DNA of 64,000 nucleotides, taken from contig QJNS01000061.1 in assembly GCA_004154925.1 (NCBI GenBank), positions 62,001-126,000 on the forward strand. The letters run 5' to 3'. This DNA is from Monosporascus cannonballus (Eukaryota; Ascomycota; Sordariomycetes; Xylariales). Shown one piece after another: positions 10,921 through 22,600 of the stretch (positions are counted from its first letter, which is position 1; every line of letters begins with the position of its first letter). The notes below the pieces were generated by a model. The model worked only from the letters and a program-made list of their open reading frames with translations. It had not been told where the DNA came from and did not search any database. The position numbers were made by a program, and so were the translations under genes.

Positions 10921-12778
10921 AGGACCACTAGCCCCCAGGTAGGTAGGTATGTTGATACAGATACGCAGAGTTGTGATTTACGGAGGAGAATATATCACTT
11001 GGTTATTTGAAGCAAGAATAAGGACGATGCGAAGCGGAAGTGGACGAAAGTGTATTTGGAGCCGAAGCATCCGAGTCTGTTATAAACCAATTCCATAAGA
11101 CGTTTGGGTTTATCTATCCGCGTCATGGTTGCCTGCAGGCTCGGCACGTATACATTTCATCGAATAATAAGACGAGATCATCACTGGATTCGGGTTGATT
11201 TTAGTGACCCCCCCCGGAGACATAAGGGTCCGCGGCCCCGAGTGGCCTGAGATCCGAGTTTAATTAGTAATCCGGATTGATGGTTCTCTAAAAAACGAAC
11301 GTCGTATTCCTCGTACTCTGCTTTTGTCCCGCTCAACTTCTTACACTAACCCCCGAGCCCGTAGACACTATCTGAGCAATATCCGGCAACTTGCATCTAA
11401 GTAACCCCGCCGTCAGGCGTTATTCCTGCACGCAGCCCATCTCTTTAGCTGTAGTCGGATTGGTTGTCTCTTTCATTCTTGTCCTTAGATTCGTCATTCG
11501 GACTCGACTGGAACATTAGACCGTCGCGCATAAAACGCTCTCCATCACCTCGTTGCCAACAGCCAAAATAACTTCGTGCTCACCTGGGGCAATGCTTGTG
11601 TGTAGTTGGATGTACACAAAATGTGGTATGCGCAACATGGCCTGTGCAGCTGCGTAAGAGAAGTCGTTAAGGACATCCTTTTCGAGCTGGCGTCCGCCAT
11701 CTTGAGATCCATTTCTTCCTCAAGGTCCATGGGCGACATCCTCTCAATCCCAGGCGGCCTGAACATCAACGTTCCCCGTGGCTTTATAGAAATGAAGAAC
11801 AAAGACAGCCATTTGACCTTGGGCCAAAATGGGAGGTGAAGCTGATCCGAAGAGTCCATTGGCCACAAGATATCACTGCTTATGACGCCAAACAAGCAAA
11901 GAGATTCTAGCCCTCGAGATGCTGCTAGGATACGGGTCCTAAGCTCGTCTTCTTTGCTGGTGTGATCCCTAATTTCCTCGATATCCTCCCTTTCCAGGCT
12001 TCCATAATGGCTCGATCGAAATCGGACTTTGAATATGTGTCTCCAACCAGAAGTTGGAGGACCTTCAGTGGCTTCGGCATGTCCTTCAGGATAAGAACTA
12101 TGTTACGGCATTAGCTGCGGACTCTATGATCTTTCCGAAGCAAAAAAAAAAAAAAAAAAAAATTGCACAAGTGTGGAGTTCAAGCCATCGACGGTGGCTT
12201 TTCAATCTCGATTCTCTGGCGCAGCTCAAAGGCCCACTCCACATTCTGGGGCTGGAGTAACGCATATACAATTATCCGACCCATAGAGCTCCCGGGGTAA
12301 TATAAGGGCCCCACGCAAGGATGTATATAGACTCGAGTCCTGGAAGTGGTTTATGAGGTGCGTGGTTCTTTAGGGAGTGATCAATCCATCTGTGCTATCG
12401 AAAGGCTCCCATCACATGGCCAAATCCCATCCGTGTCGAAGAATGACTATGGCGGACCGAGAGCCCATGTTGGGTTTCATCAGTTGGATATGATGCGGAG
12501 AGACAAAGAGTGATGCCACCAGAAGCGATGTCGTCGTTCTTTCTGGTATTGAGGTCCTGGAAGAGCAAATGGATATTACTCGTGAGATCTATGTTGTTTC
12601 CGAGTTGCCCCTCCCGGTTTTCAGCTCTGCGGCACTTCTCCTCTTCGTATCGGTCTAGAACCACTTCAAACTAAATCGTCCGCATACGATAACAACGCGA
12701 AGGGCTCACGATTCGCTTTGCATCATCTAAGCGGTGGCGGGCGAGATACAAATCGGGGAACGTATATAGTTCTTCAAT
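10921..12778. other. Intergenic, no supported gene
   Basis: Frames around 11.5-11.9 kb and 12.4-12.7 kb are short, overlap on both strands and show no recognisable domain. A poly-A tract of about 22 lies near 12140-12161. It may contain remnants of decayed genes, but none can be named. Confidence 0.45.
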
Positions 12779-12941
12779 TGTCACACTTACTAAGGAGCAG
12801 CTGCACAGCTCCTGAGGATATATTGACTTGTAGGAAGCTAGGAAGCGTTAATCCCACTTGTTGTGGGTGATCCACTGATATAGGGCTTTGGGGTCCGATA
12901 TTGCTGCCCAACAGAAAGGGGGGGGCCCCTTTTCCACGACA
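12779..12941 (+). mobile_element. Short non-autonomous transposon (MITE-like), copy 1, with perfect 5-bp TSD
   Basis: The 163-bp element starts TGTCACACTTACTAAGG and ends TTTTCCACGACA. It is flanked on both sides by TCAAT (12774-12778 and 12942-12946), a perfect 5-bp target-site duplication. The first ~115 bp match the copy at 60324-60494 closely; the middle ~35 bp diverge in sequence and length, and the last ~15 bp match again. The terminal inverted repeat is very short (TGTCA/TGACA, with one change here). No coding capacity. It lies in intergenic DNA. The transposase family that moves it is not identifiable from this window. Confidence 0.85.
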
Positions 12942-12946
12942 TCAAT

Positions 12947-14502
12947 GCATACCACGTATTAGTGACTGTAGCATAGCTAGCTAGTCCTTGGGCGTAGCAT
13001 TTGTGCCCCTGCCTTGGACGCAACGTAATATGGTCCACCGGGTTGCGCACGATCATCGACGTAATCTTCGGGGGGGGGGTGGGGGGGTAATTCAGGAATT
13101 GCCACGATAGAAAGTGTATTCTGCACGGCGTAGTAGCAGGTTTGATTGCCAAGATGTGTATGCGAAGAATCGGATGGGTATGCCAGCATGTACAGCAAAC
13201 CATGTGTTGGCACCCCACGAACGTGATCGAAAGTGGGTAACGTCGATGTGACGAAAGAAATAGGAGAAGAATTAAAGTCAGAGGGATCTACATTACCCCA
13301 CGACGTCGAGATCGTGCCTTCCCAAGAAACTGTAACGTAATTACCCAGGGGCTTAGTTATAACCAGATGGATCAGAAACCTCAAGAGGCTTTTTTCTCTT
13401 CTACATGGATCAAATGCGATCTCAAGGCAACATGTAAAAAAAACAAAAGGCAATTCCCTATGGTCTGTTTATATTGTGATTTCACTCGACTTCTCGAGTT
13501 AATATCACCGTAAGAGTCTATCAATTTGTCGGTATATGCTCATAGAATGAGAGGATGGCTATAGGTCCCTAGGTGATGTGGATCAAAGAGGTTGCTCTTT
13601 ATAATCAAGCAACCACAGCTTCAGCAACGTTCCTGCTTAGGTACCTATACACGCATAATGGTTCGCATACATGGTTACGTACCATGAACGGCTTATCTCG
13701 AATATCCTGGCTAGTATGCCCCGAAAGCCGAATCCCGTCTTATAAACTCCAGACTCCTGGCAGTAGAAACAATTTCAAACCGTCGGCTCCCAGGCCTCCT
13801 CCGTTAGACACTTGTCGACCGCCTCGAAACGGAGTGACGGCAGTCTAAAGCACTAAAAGATATGGACTACAGGTGAAACGACGCCGGGAGCAGTTATTCC
13901 CATCTACCCTGAGAGGTAGAGGCTTTTTCTAGGTGTTTCTGATCGCCATACACCACCCGGCACTCGAATTTCAAGACGACTTGGCCTAGAACCTCCATCT
14001 TTAATATTTCTGGGACATATCATCTTCGCACTTTGGTGTCCTCCGTATGGTTCTCACCGGTCTTTTCATTTATAAGAGTGTATAACACTATCGGTAACCC
14101 CGTTTAAATGTACAGCAGTAATTTAATAACAGAGCCGTAGAAATGAGTTGATTGAACCTTACGCTGCTCCGCAGAGCCCGTGGGACCGGGAGTATCCGCA
14201 TCGACTGGGACTAGACAATGGGCATCACGGCGTAGTTTTATACTATCCCTTTTCGTACCATAGCTAGCCTCGCCTAGTATTCATCATAAATGTCTAGATG
14301 CCGGGGACTCAGGACATCCATCCCACTTAAAGCGGATATACTGAGGCCGGCCTAGATAAAGCAGACACACTACCAAAATCGCAATATGCGAGCAACCCCT
14401 ATAATCATGCTCAGAACAAGACATCACTTGACCAACGCCGTTAACCGTCCGAATCCGGCCTCGAGCCCTCTACCAGACACCTGCTTCTTTCACTGCCACT
14501 AT
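12947..14502. other. Intergenic, no confidently supported gene
   Basis: A 158-codon minus-strand frame (13453-12977) is open but has no recognisable family and contains G-homopolymer tracts (13069-13088). Without splice structure or motifs I do not call it a gene. Other frames are shorter. Confidence 0.4.
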
Positions 14503-16539
14503 TCATACACCTCTCAATCTACCCACATTCCTCACCCCCTCAACCCCCCCAGGAAACGCATTCACGATCCTCACGCCACCCCTAATATCCACAGCACCCC
14601 ACCTCTGCTCCCTACTCCTCCTCCGCCACTCCCAATTCCTATCCCCATCTCTATCTCTATTCGCCATCTCTGTATTCTCCCCAACCCCTTTCCCCTTCTC
14701 CCCACCACCACCACCATTCCCCCGATCCCCGTCTATATCATCCCGCCACACCCAGACACCCACTTCGTCGAGCAGCACCTCGACGACCCAGGCGTACCGC
14801 ACCACCGCGCCGGCGGCGCTCCCAGTGAGGCCGGGAGGGAGAGGAAGGAACAGGGCCTCGACGTCGGCGCGCGTCCGCGGCACCCGCGTGCACAGGAGGT
14901 GCAGGTCGAGCAGCTGGGCGAAGGTGGCGCCGTAGGCGGGCTTGTCGGCGCGCGTGCTCGGCGCGTAGCCCGTACGTCCCGTGTATGCGGCAGCGGCTGT
15001 CGCCGTGCCCCGGCCAAATATGGAGCGGAGGGTCGGGTCGATGGGACGGCGGTCCGGATTTGTTGCTGCGGCTGCTGTTATGGCTGTACTTGATGGATTG
15101 TTGGTGTTGGTGTTGTGAGAGGTGGTGGTGGTGGTGGTAGAAGAGGACACTGATAGCGACGACGTCGAGTTCAATAGCATGATCAGCGGGCCTGCAAACC
15201 GCGCCAGGTACCGCAGGTGCGCGGACAGGAGCTGCAGGGCGGCGTGGGCGCCGGCCTTGTCGCGCTGCATGAAGAGCGTCGTCAAGAGGCTCGAGAAGTG
15301 CGTCGCGAGTATTATGTCCGGGAAGTGCGCGTGTGGGTCCCCTTCTTCCTTAGACTTAGCTGCTCGCTTCTCCTGCTTCGGTTGGGGAGGAGGTGATTCA
15401 GCGGGTGGATCCGAAGATGCGGCCGAGACTTTGACCCCTGCGGATTTTGCCGTCGTTGTCTTGGGAGGAGGAGAAGAGGGCGTTGGCGATAGGCCTTCTT
15501 CCTCCTCGTCCTCGCTGTCCTGTATCTCCTCCCTCTCATTTCTCCTGTCTCTCACCGGCGGACGTGGCGACGCCTCCGGGGATTCCTGTAGTGGCTGTTC
15601 TGAGTCGTGATGAGACTTCGGTGGTGCATCAGAGGCCGAAGCTACAGCCTTCTCCTCTCCAGCGGTTCCTGCACCACCAATCCTATCTCCACCTCGGTCA
15701 CCATCACCATCTCCCTCCCCCTTCCCCTGCAGCGGGTCCACCGGCAGCGGGGTCTCCAACTCAGCAAGAACCTCCCAAAGACCATCGAGATCGAACACCT
15801 GAGAGACGGAGATGCGCTCGAGACACGCCCGGACCTGCGGGCCCACTGCCGGGTGGTGCGCGGAGGAACAGCCCAGCTTCGCCTGGACTTGCGCCCTGAC
15901 AACGTCGCGCAGCAGCGGCAGGAGCGCCGTGGCCGCCAAGGTAGTCACGATGGCGGCACGTGGTGGGCGTTGGGCGGTTGTGCTACTGTCGATGCCGTTG
16001 TTACCTCCTGCCCCTGTGCCGACATTGGTCCCGGTGCTAGTGTCTGTATTGAACACGAGGGCGTGCGCGATGGTTTGGAGACCGAGCTACGGCGAGAGAA
16101 CCTGTCAGTCAGCTATTCCCTTCGCAATCCGTCCGTCTACGACTTTTTCGAAATTTCAACAACCACATATCAAATAGCCAGTCTGTATATCCCTCCTTTG
16201 ATTTTGTCTCCCACAGACACCCACACATCCTCCCGACCCAGCGCAGCCCAGATCAACACAAAACGAAAGCAAACAACACCCACTCACCAAGACCCCGAAA
16301 TCAACCTCCGCAGCACTAACGCCGACGACGACGCCGCGCTCAAAGCCGCCGGTGAGCAGGACGTGGTCGTCGACCTCAGCGCAGCCCGTGGCGAGGGCCG
16401 TCCTCCCGTTCCCGCGTCCGAGCCGCTGACGCCGGGAGACCTCGAGCTCGTAGAGTGCGGCGCCCGATACGGGGTGGAGGTCCAGACCCGGGTCCATGTC
16501 GCCGCCATCAGCGCCGCCGCTGCCGCCCGCGGCTTCCAT
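14503..16539 (-). CDS. Unnamed fungal protein with RecA/Rad51-like N-terminal signature
   Basis: Two exons, 16539-16288 and 16086-14503 (intron donor GTGAGT, acceptor CGTAG), give 611 residues. Residues about 45-75 read LATGCAEVDDHVL then GGFERGVVVGVSA. The order resembles the start of RecA/Rad51-fold proteins (STG-x-LD-x-GG-x-G), but the Walker A GxxxxGKT is not present; VSAAEVDFGVL stands in its place. After the intron comes a conserved-looking helix (LGLQTIAHALVF, then IVTTLAATALLPLLRDVV). The middle is acidic, Ser/Pro-rich and disordered. A further folded segment lies around residues 335-375 and 430-520, and the end is low-complexity and Gly/Arg-rich. A GGT repeat codes a Thr run. The similarity suggests a divergent recombination/repair-type protein without ATP binding, but this is inference. 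An alternative start lies at Met15 (16497). Confidence 0.72.
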
Positions 16540-17599
16540 TCTAGCGTGTTGTGTGATAGTAAGCTTGTATTATGTAGGTAAGGAGCTCTCGGCGGCGACC
16601 TGGTCGGTACCCGGTTAGGGTATAAACCAAGCCAGCCTATGGGACTCGTGTATCAATCCTCGTTTGTATAGTGGCCTCTGTATGTAGGTGGACTGATGCA
16701 TAGGCTTATATGCCTGCGGCCGACTGGCGGGCGACTGCGCGCAGTTGGCATATATATGTGTTCGGGATTGATGATAGCGAGCACCAACACGAAACGTCCG
16801 GCATACGCAGGTACTAGCTAGGCTGATACCCGCAACTGATGCTGCGCTGAGTTAATCGAATACATACGCATCTGCCTAGGTCCGATAAGAGGCAATGTAG
16901 TAGGGAGAAATCAGTGTCAGCTATCAAGTTACCGACTTCCTGGAAGGCGGCCTTATTACTGGCGTCGGGAGCAAAATCGGAACTTTAAGATGGTCGAACT
17001 CAAAACGTAGCTCACTCTTCATGTTGGGCATCTCCGTCACCTATTTCTAGGACACATATTCTATCTCTTTGCCAACATCTAAAAGTACACTATTATTTCA
17101 AATTCGCAAGTTTTCAGTTAGTCTGGGTTTCTCAATCTGAAGGGATTCTTTTTAAAATACAGTTTGCAGCCACTGGGGGCAGCAGCCGCGCGTCGTACGC
17201 CGAACCCTCCCCTCATTGTCGTAATTATACTGCGCGAGTGCATATCTCAGAAACTATGCCGACGGACAGCATTTCGCCTTACAACACAGAAATGTATCCT
17301 AACCAAAACAGGTTCGGCGCCCGGTTGACAACGTCCTCGAAGTCCCCTTGACCTTGTATTTCGTATCATGTTCATTGCGGGCCGCCCACGTTCGAGACCG
17401 CTCAGCCCATCTCGACGGCTGAGAGCCGTGGAAGAACTCAACGCCTTGAGGGCAGATAATGTGATAGTCCCAATCGCACGGTAGAGTCTAAGGCTGTCTA
17501 TAAACGGGGCCTGTGTGTAGTCCTAGATGCTCTATTCCGGACGTGGCCCGTTAACCGAATATTCATATGGTTGCATCAATCACCGTTCCCGAACAGCCC
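16540..17599. other. Intergenic, no supported gene
   Basis: Promoter side of the RecA-like gene and 3' flank of the Pal1 gene. No frame has recognisable features. Confidence 0.5.
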
Positions 17600-19686
17600 T
17601 CACATGGCGACGCCCGAACCAGGAACACCGGGTTGGGCCGGCGCCTGACCTTGATCGGATCGCTGGCGTCGCCCGCCCTTCAAGCTTTTGACGCGCGAAA
17701 TGAAACCGCCGCCTTGCGACCGACCGGCGCCATCCAGGGAGGTAGCTGCATCCGAAGTGTTTCGGCGTTCGAGGGTTGGTGGATATTCTTTGGGGCTTGA
17801 TGGAGCATTCGAGTTCTTCCTCTTTATTGTGATCGTTTCGTCGGTCGTATCAAACTCGTTGAAAGGATTTCTTTCACCGGCACCACTTCCGGAGGGCGGG
17901 TCACCCGACCGTAGCGAGTAATAGGCAGCATCTGGGCTAGTGAGTCGCCCGGAAGCATGGGGGCCACGTTTGGCGCCCCGAATTCGCTGCGCCAGTGACT
18001 TCTTCCTTTGCAGTCCCAGTTCCATGCTCTCTTGTGCCGTCTCGGCCTCCCGTCGTTGGATGACGGTACGAGCTGCGGGCGTTCCTTCCAGGAAGGTCGA
18101 TGTCCCAAGTCCCAACGACTCATCACCATGGAGGATCGTTCCCTGGGATTTCGGGTCAAACACTGTAGGCTCGTTCTTGCCGCTGCGTGGTTCAGAATAT
18201 CCGTTCCCTCTTCGTCCGATCGAATAATCCTTGAAAGCCTCGTCATCATGATAACCCATAATGGTAGAATGGTCGGGCCGCGCGTTGACCGGACCAGAGC
18301 CGCCGATCGAGTTATTTGCCGAGTCCTTGGCGAACGCCTGCATGGGTGCCCGACGACTGCCCTTACGGTTCCGGTTGGGGTTGCAGGCGTCGAATGGACC
18401 GTCGTGATGGAACACTTACAAGGCTTCAGCGACTGTCAAGGCCGGAGGTGGTGGGGAGGGGGGGGTGGTACTACTTACATCCGCCGCCATAGATACCAGT
18501 GGCATCCAGCTTGTCAATGATATCCACCTTTCGGTTTGGTCGAGCCTTCTGCTCGCGGAGACGCCTCTCACGCTCCTTTCGCTTCTGCTTCTCTTCCTCT
18601 GCCAACGGCTTTTCAATTTCCAGGATCGATGTATCACTGTTGCGTCGTGGACGAGGCACAGAGCGCCTTGGCGGAGAGTCGAGCAGGCTCTGTTCATTGG
18701 GCGCACCCTGCGGTTTACGAGCCCGCAAGGCCTCCTCTTGAGAACGCGTCGGCCGATGCGATCTAGGAGGTCCGAGACCGTCTCTCGGAGGGATGTTCTC
18801 CCCGCGACGCGGTCCGGGTTCAGGTCCGCCAGGGGGGCGGTTCATTGGCGGTCGAAGGCCTGAGCCGCTGGGTCGACTCGTTGGCTTCTTGCCGCTTCCA
18901 TCGTCGATAAGTATGTTGTCCTGAATAAGAAATTAGCGTCCAATCACAAGTTCGCATATTCCATGGTGGTGCGAAGACGGTAGCTTACGAATAACTCCTC
19001 AATAGCAGCCGTATTCTGACTTTTCGTAGACGCCATGGTGTTGGTTGAAGTCCGTTGCTCAGTAGAAGGTTGGTTGAAGGGATCAAGAAAAGGATTTTTC
19101 GAGACAGGACGGGCGGGAGGATCGTCAAAAGGGGAATGCGGCAGGGGAGGGGAGAAGCTACTAGGCGACGCAGCACGGTTGCGGAATGGGTTGTTTGAGG
19201 AGAGGTTAAGGGTCAACCCTGGGCCAGACGACGACGGGCGCTGGTGATTATCGGGTTGGCCTAGGCCTATTGTAGAAACAAACAAGACATGTCAGCAGGC
19301 TTTTTTCCTTGGAAATATTGATTCAAAAGGCATGGTTGGTTGCCGAACCCAGCGCTGAGGACTGTGATAGGCAATGTGAAACAGTAATCTCTCGAAATGA
19401 CACAGTTCAAGTGGACCTGATTCCAACCAAACGAAACCCCCTTTTATCCAGAGTATCCACAAAGGAATAGACCCCAGTGAGAGGAAATGGAAAGGGGGCA
19501 TGAGAAAGGAATAAGATCATGGATGGATCAGGGATGGGTAATGAGAATACCCATTATGACGCATTAATTGCTGGGTTGAAGTTTGGGTTGAGGCTGGTTT
19601 TTATCGTTTGCATATTTTTGGCACCCCAGTGTCCAGGGAATCGACGGATACAAAATACGGCACATACCTAAGAGATCGGCCGACAT
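17600..19686 (-). CDS. pal1: Pal1 family cell-morphology protein
   Basis: Four exons: 19686-19668 (19 nt, coding only six residues plus one base), 19266-18989, 18920-18479 and 18414-17600. The predicted protein has 517 residues. The Pal1-family core lies at the exon 3/4 junction: DIIDKLDATGIYGG followed by FHHDGPFDACNPNRNRKGS. Before it is a charged coiled segment (EEEKQKRKERERRLREQ) and a Pro-rich, disordered N-terminal half with NPF motifs (NNPFRN, KNPFLDPF), which are typical EH-domain ligands in endocytic proteins. The C-terminus is disordered and Ser/Gly-rich. In Schizosaccharomyces, Pal1 is a membrane-associated protein needed for polarised growth. The first intron is long (401 bp) for a fungal gene. 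The last splice acceptor (TAAG) is weaker than the others, so residues at that join are less certain. Confidence 0.9.
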
Positions 19687-22600
19687 TGCTTCTCCGGCGA
19701 AAGAATCCTACTAGTGACCAATGACGAGTGTCTGGTATTTCGCTACGGCGAGGACCAGGATTGAGACTCGGGACCGAGACTGAGACCTGGCCTTGTCGCT
19801 TCTTTAAGAATGAATAAATAGCACGATGATGCCCGTGCCTTCGTTGTGATCGATCGATGCACCTGCTTGTACTGGATAGAACAATATTCGTGGATATTCC
19901 CTCTTAGGCCGATGTATGAAGATAAAAGCAACCAGTTGGCGGCTAGAATCCCGAAGGTTCCCTGCGCTGATGCTGAATTCGGATCCGATGCGGGTTGTTA
20001 AATGTCGGCTGCTCTATGCTGTTCGGTGCGTGTCTGCGCTTGGGAAGGTTTCTCTGGGGACAATTGGAGTAGGCGCAAATCACAGAGGCAAGGTGCAGGC
20101 GCTCGTAGTCGTCGAAGGTGAACAATAGTGCATATAGTAGAAGGGGGAAATGATCTTCGGGGAATGTTCTGGTCTGAGCGGATGATCCCCTCTTAGGAGT
20201 GATGCATATGGTTACCTGACGAAGACCACGGCCACGCGCAGGGAACAAAACCTATGACGTGAGATGCCGTCTGTGTGATCCTACTGTATGTACGAACTTT
20301 CGAAGAGGGACCTATGCGGAAGTACGTATGTACGTGTGTATGTATTACGTCGTAAGCGGAGTGCCGCGTGCTCGATGTCTTGGTTGTGAGTAAGACCGGC
20401 AATCCGGCCAAGTACTGATTAGTATGATGTCGCGGTTATGGTTCCTGGGCAGAGCTAATTGAAGGGTAAAGAGCAGGAACGAAGTCGGTCTCCCATAAAG
20501 AGTCGCACGCCTTGGCGGTAATCAGCAGGATGTTATCGTCGTGGCTGTTCCTTATGCGTTCGTCTTGACTGTTGTTTGTGTTCGGGTTCTTTCTTGACGC
20601 GACGGGGTTAAATAGAGTGTTGAAAGCGCTGGGTTCAAATTCAAATTTTGGTAAAGCCCAGAGGGAATGGGGTATTGGTAAAATGACGCTCTATTTAAAT
20701 TATCAAGGGCCCCGATTGACAAATGTAATGGAATCGTGCTGTGCTTGTCGGTGGTTCCCAGAGCTTTGACCGCCCCCTCAAAAACACCTACAACAGCCTG
20801 AGGTTGGGTTGAATGAGCGCGTTGTCACTCCTGTCGGATGAAAGGATTGAGCAGTCGCCAATATTAAGTAGTTTGATGAGGACGAATGGCGAATGATCAA
20901 TCCGCGGTTGCTGGCGACGCCTAGGACCCTTGGGGCCGCCCAGGTTTCGCAGTTCTCGAACCCTTGGTAGTTCTAGGGAGCCGTTGTTGGCGTGGGAAAA
21001 AAGCAGGTACCTCGCTTCGTGGATTCGTCAATTGGTGCGTCGCTTCGGTTTTAGGAGAGACTGTATCAATCGGCAGTTGTAGCACCGGCGGTGACGCGGG
21101 GTCGGCACAGTTACAAAAAATTTGAGAATTAAAGGCGACAATAGACAGGGAAGACTTATATACTTTTGGTCATATGAAGATATGTAACCCGTCAGATGTA
21201 AGTCTGAGGTTTGAATGTCGCAGACTGTTCGTGCGCAGGGGTCCAGAAAGATGGGGAAACGGGGAATGATATGTAAGGACAGAAAGGGGTAAATGCAAAC
21301 AGAAAGCGCCACTGGTCTACTTATTACCCCCTACAGCTTCCGTTAGCTACACCTGCTAGTCCAAGGTAGGCACATCGGAAGGGGAATGAATGCATACATA
21401 CTCGCATAACACCCGCGCCTATGTCGGTTCTAGTCTCTAGTTAGATACGGTTACATGCCTATCTGCATAGCAGATGGTTTATTGGGAGCACGTTATACTG
21501 TATATGGCTAGGGCCAGTATACAGGTAATTTGTTAAGTTTGCAGTGGGAAGGACTAGTGGGACCAGTCCGGGCAGCACATATTGCCGGTGCAACTTGAAC
21601 AAGGACAATACTACGGCTTCCAATTTCGATACTGGTCGGCGAACAGTATACCCAGTCTAGGTGTTGCGTTGCCCAACTCTTCTGCGGTAACAGATCTCGA
21701 AGTAATTCGCGCTGTTCATAGAGCCTTGCTCTCTGAGCCTATGCTCAGATTCCACATGAGTAATTCTACCCACGAACTATATAGCCGACCAGATGATTAG
21801 ACTACTTCCCCAATAATTACTTTATCATCGATGTTAAACCACCCTACAAGCCGAAGACTTGCAGACAAAGGCGGGGGCGTCATGTGGGAAGCACATGGAT
21901 ATCCCAGAAAGGATCATGAAGTCCAACTGGACAGTTGAAGAGTGATGATTGGCTTGATCAACCCGACTTCATGTCAGGTGGGCTGGCTAAGTGCCTGTTA
22001 ATCAGCTGTTTGTGAAGGGCAGCGAATATCTATCTAAAAGCTCTAGAAGTACATCTGCACCCAAGGGGAAGCATCGCCTCTAGTTCTAGGCATTATTGGT
22101 GTACTTAACACGACTCCTTCCTACTCAACTTCCTCAACGATAACAACTCCCGTTCTTGGTAGCAATCCCCTCTGTTAAATGTTGGACCGCCTTGGGTTCA
22201 ATGCCCCTAATATCTCGTACTGTATGTGTATGCGGCTATGTGTCTTAGCATCCTAGTTAAAAGCAGCTATACTGTTTGCGATCAGCTATTGCAAGATCGC
22301 CAGCTACGGTAATAACCCTTATTTTAGTGGGTGTGGATCTAACTTGGAAATATGCAGAAAAGATGCGGGTCAAGGCCCCCAAGAGCGCCGAGGATGACAT
22401 TCCCCAGAACTGCTTCACCATCAGCTCATCAGAATATGCCCGAGAAGACAAGCAGGATATAAGTGTCCATTTCATGCTTGATTCGTATCGCTGCGGGATC
22501 TCGTTTTGGTTTGCCGGAAATTCAACTGCAAACTTAGACCATGCACTTCGAAATGACGGAATCTAAAAGATACGAACGTGTGGGTCAAATTAACCGAAGT

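Noticed and set aside
12977..13453. A 158-codon minus-strand frame next to the transposon copy
   Set aside because: It crosses G-homopolymers and has no recognisable motifs. Evidence is too weak for a gene call.
14386..16581. Several long plus-strand frames
   Set aside because: They are shadows of the GC-rich minus-strand gene, with Pro/Ser/Arg-rich chance translations.
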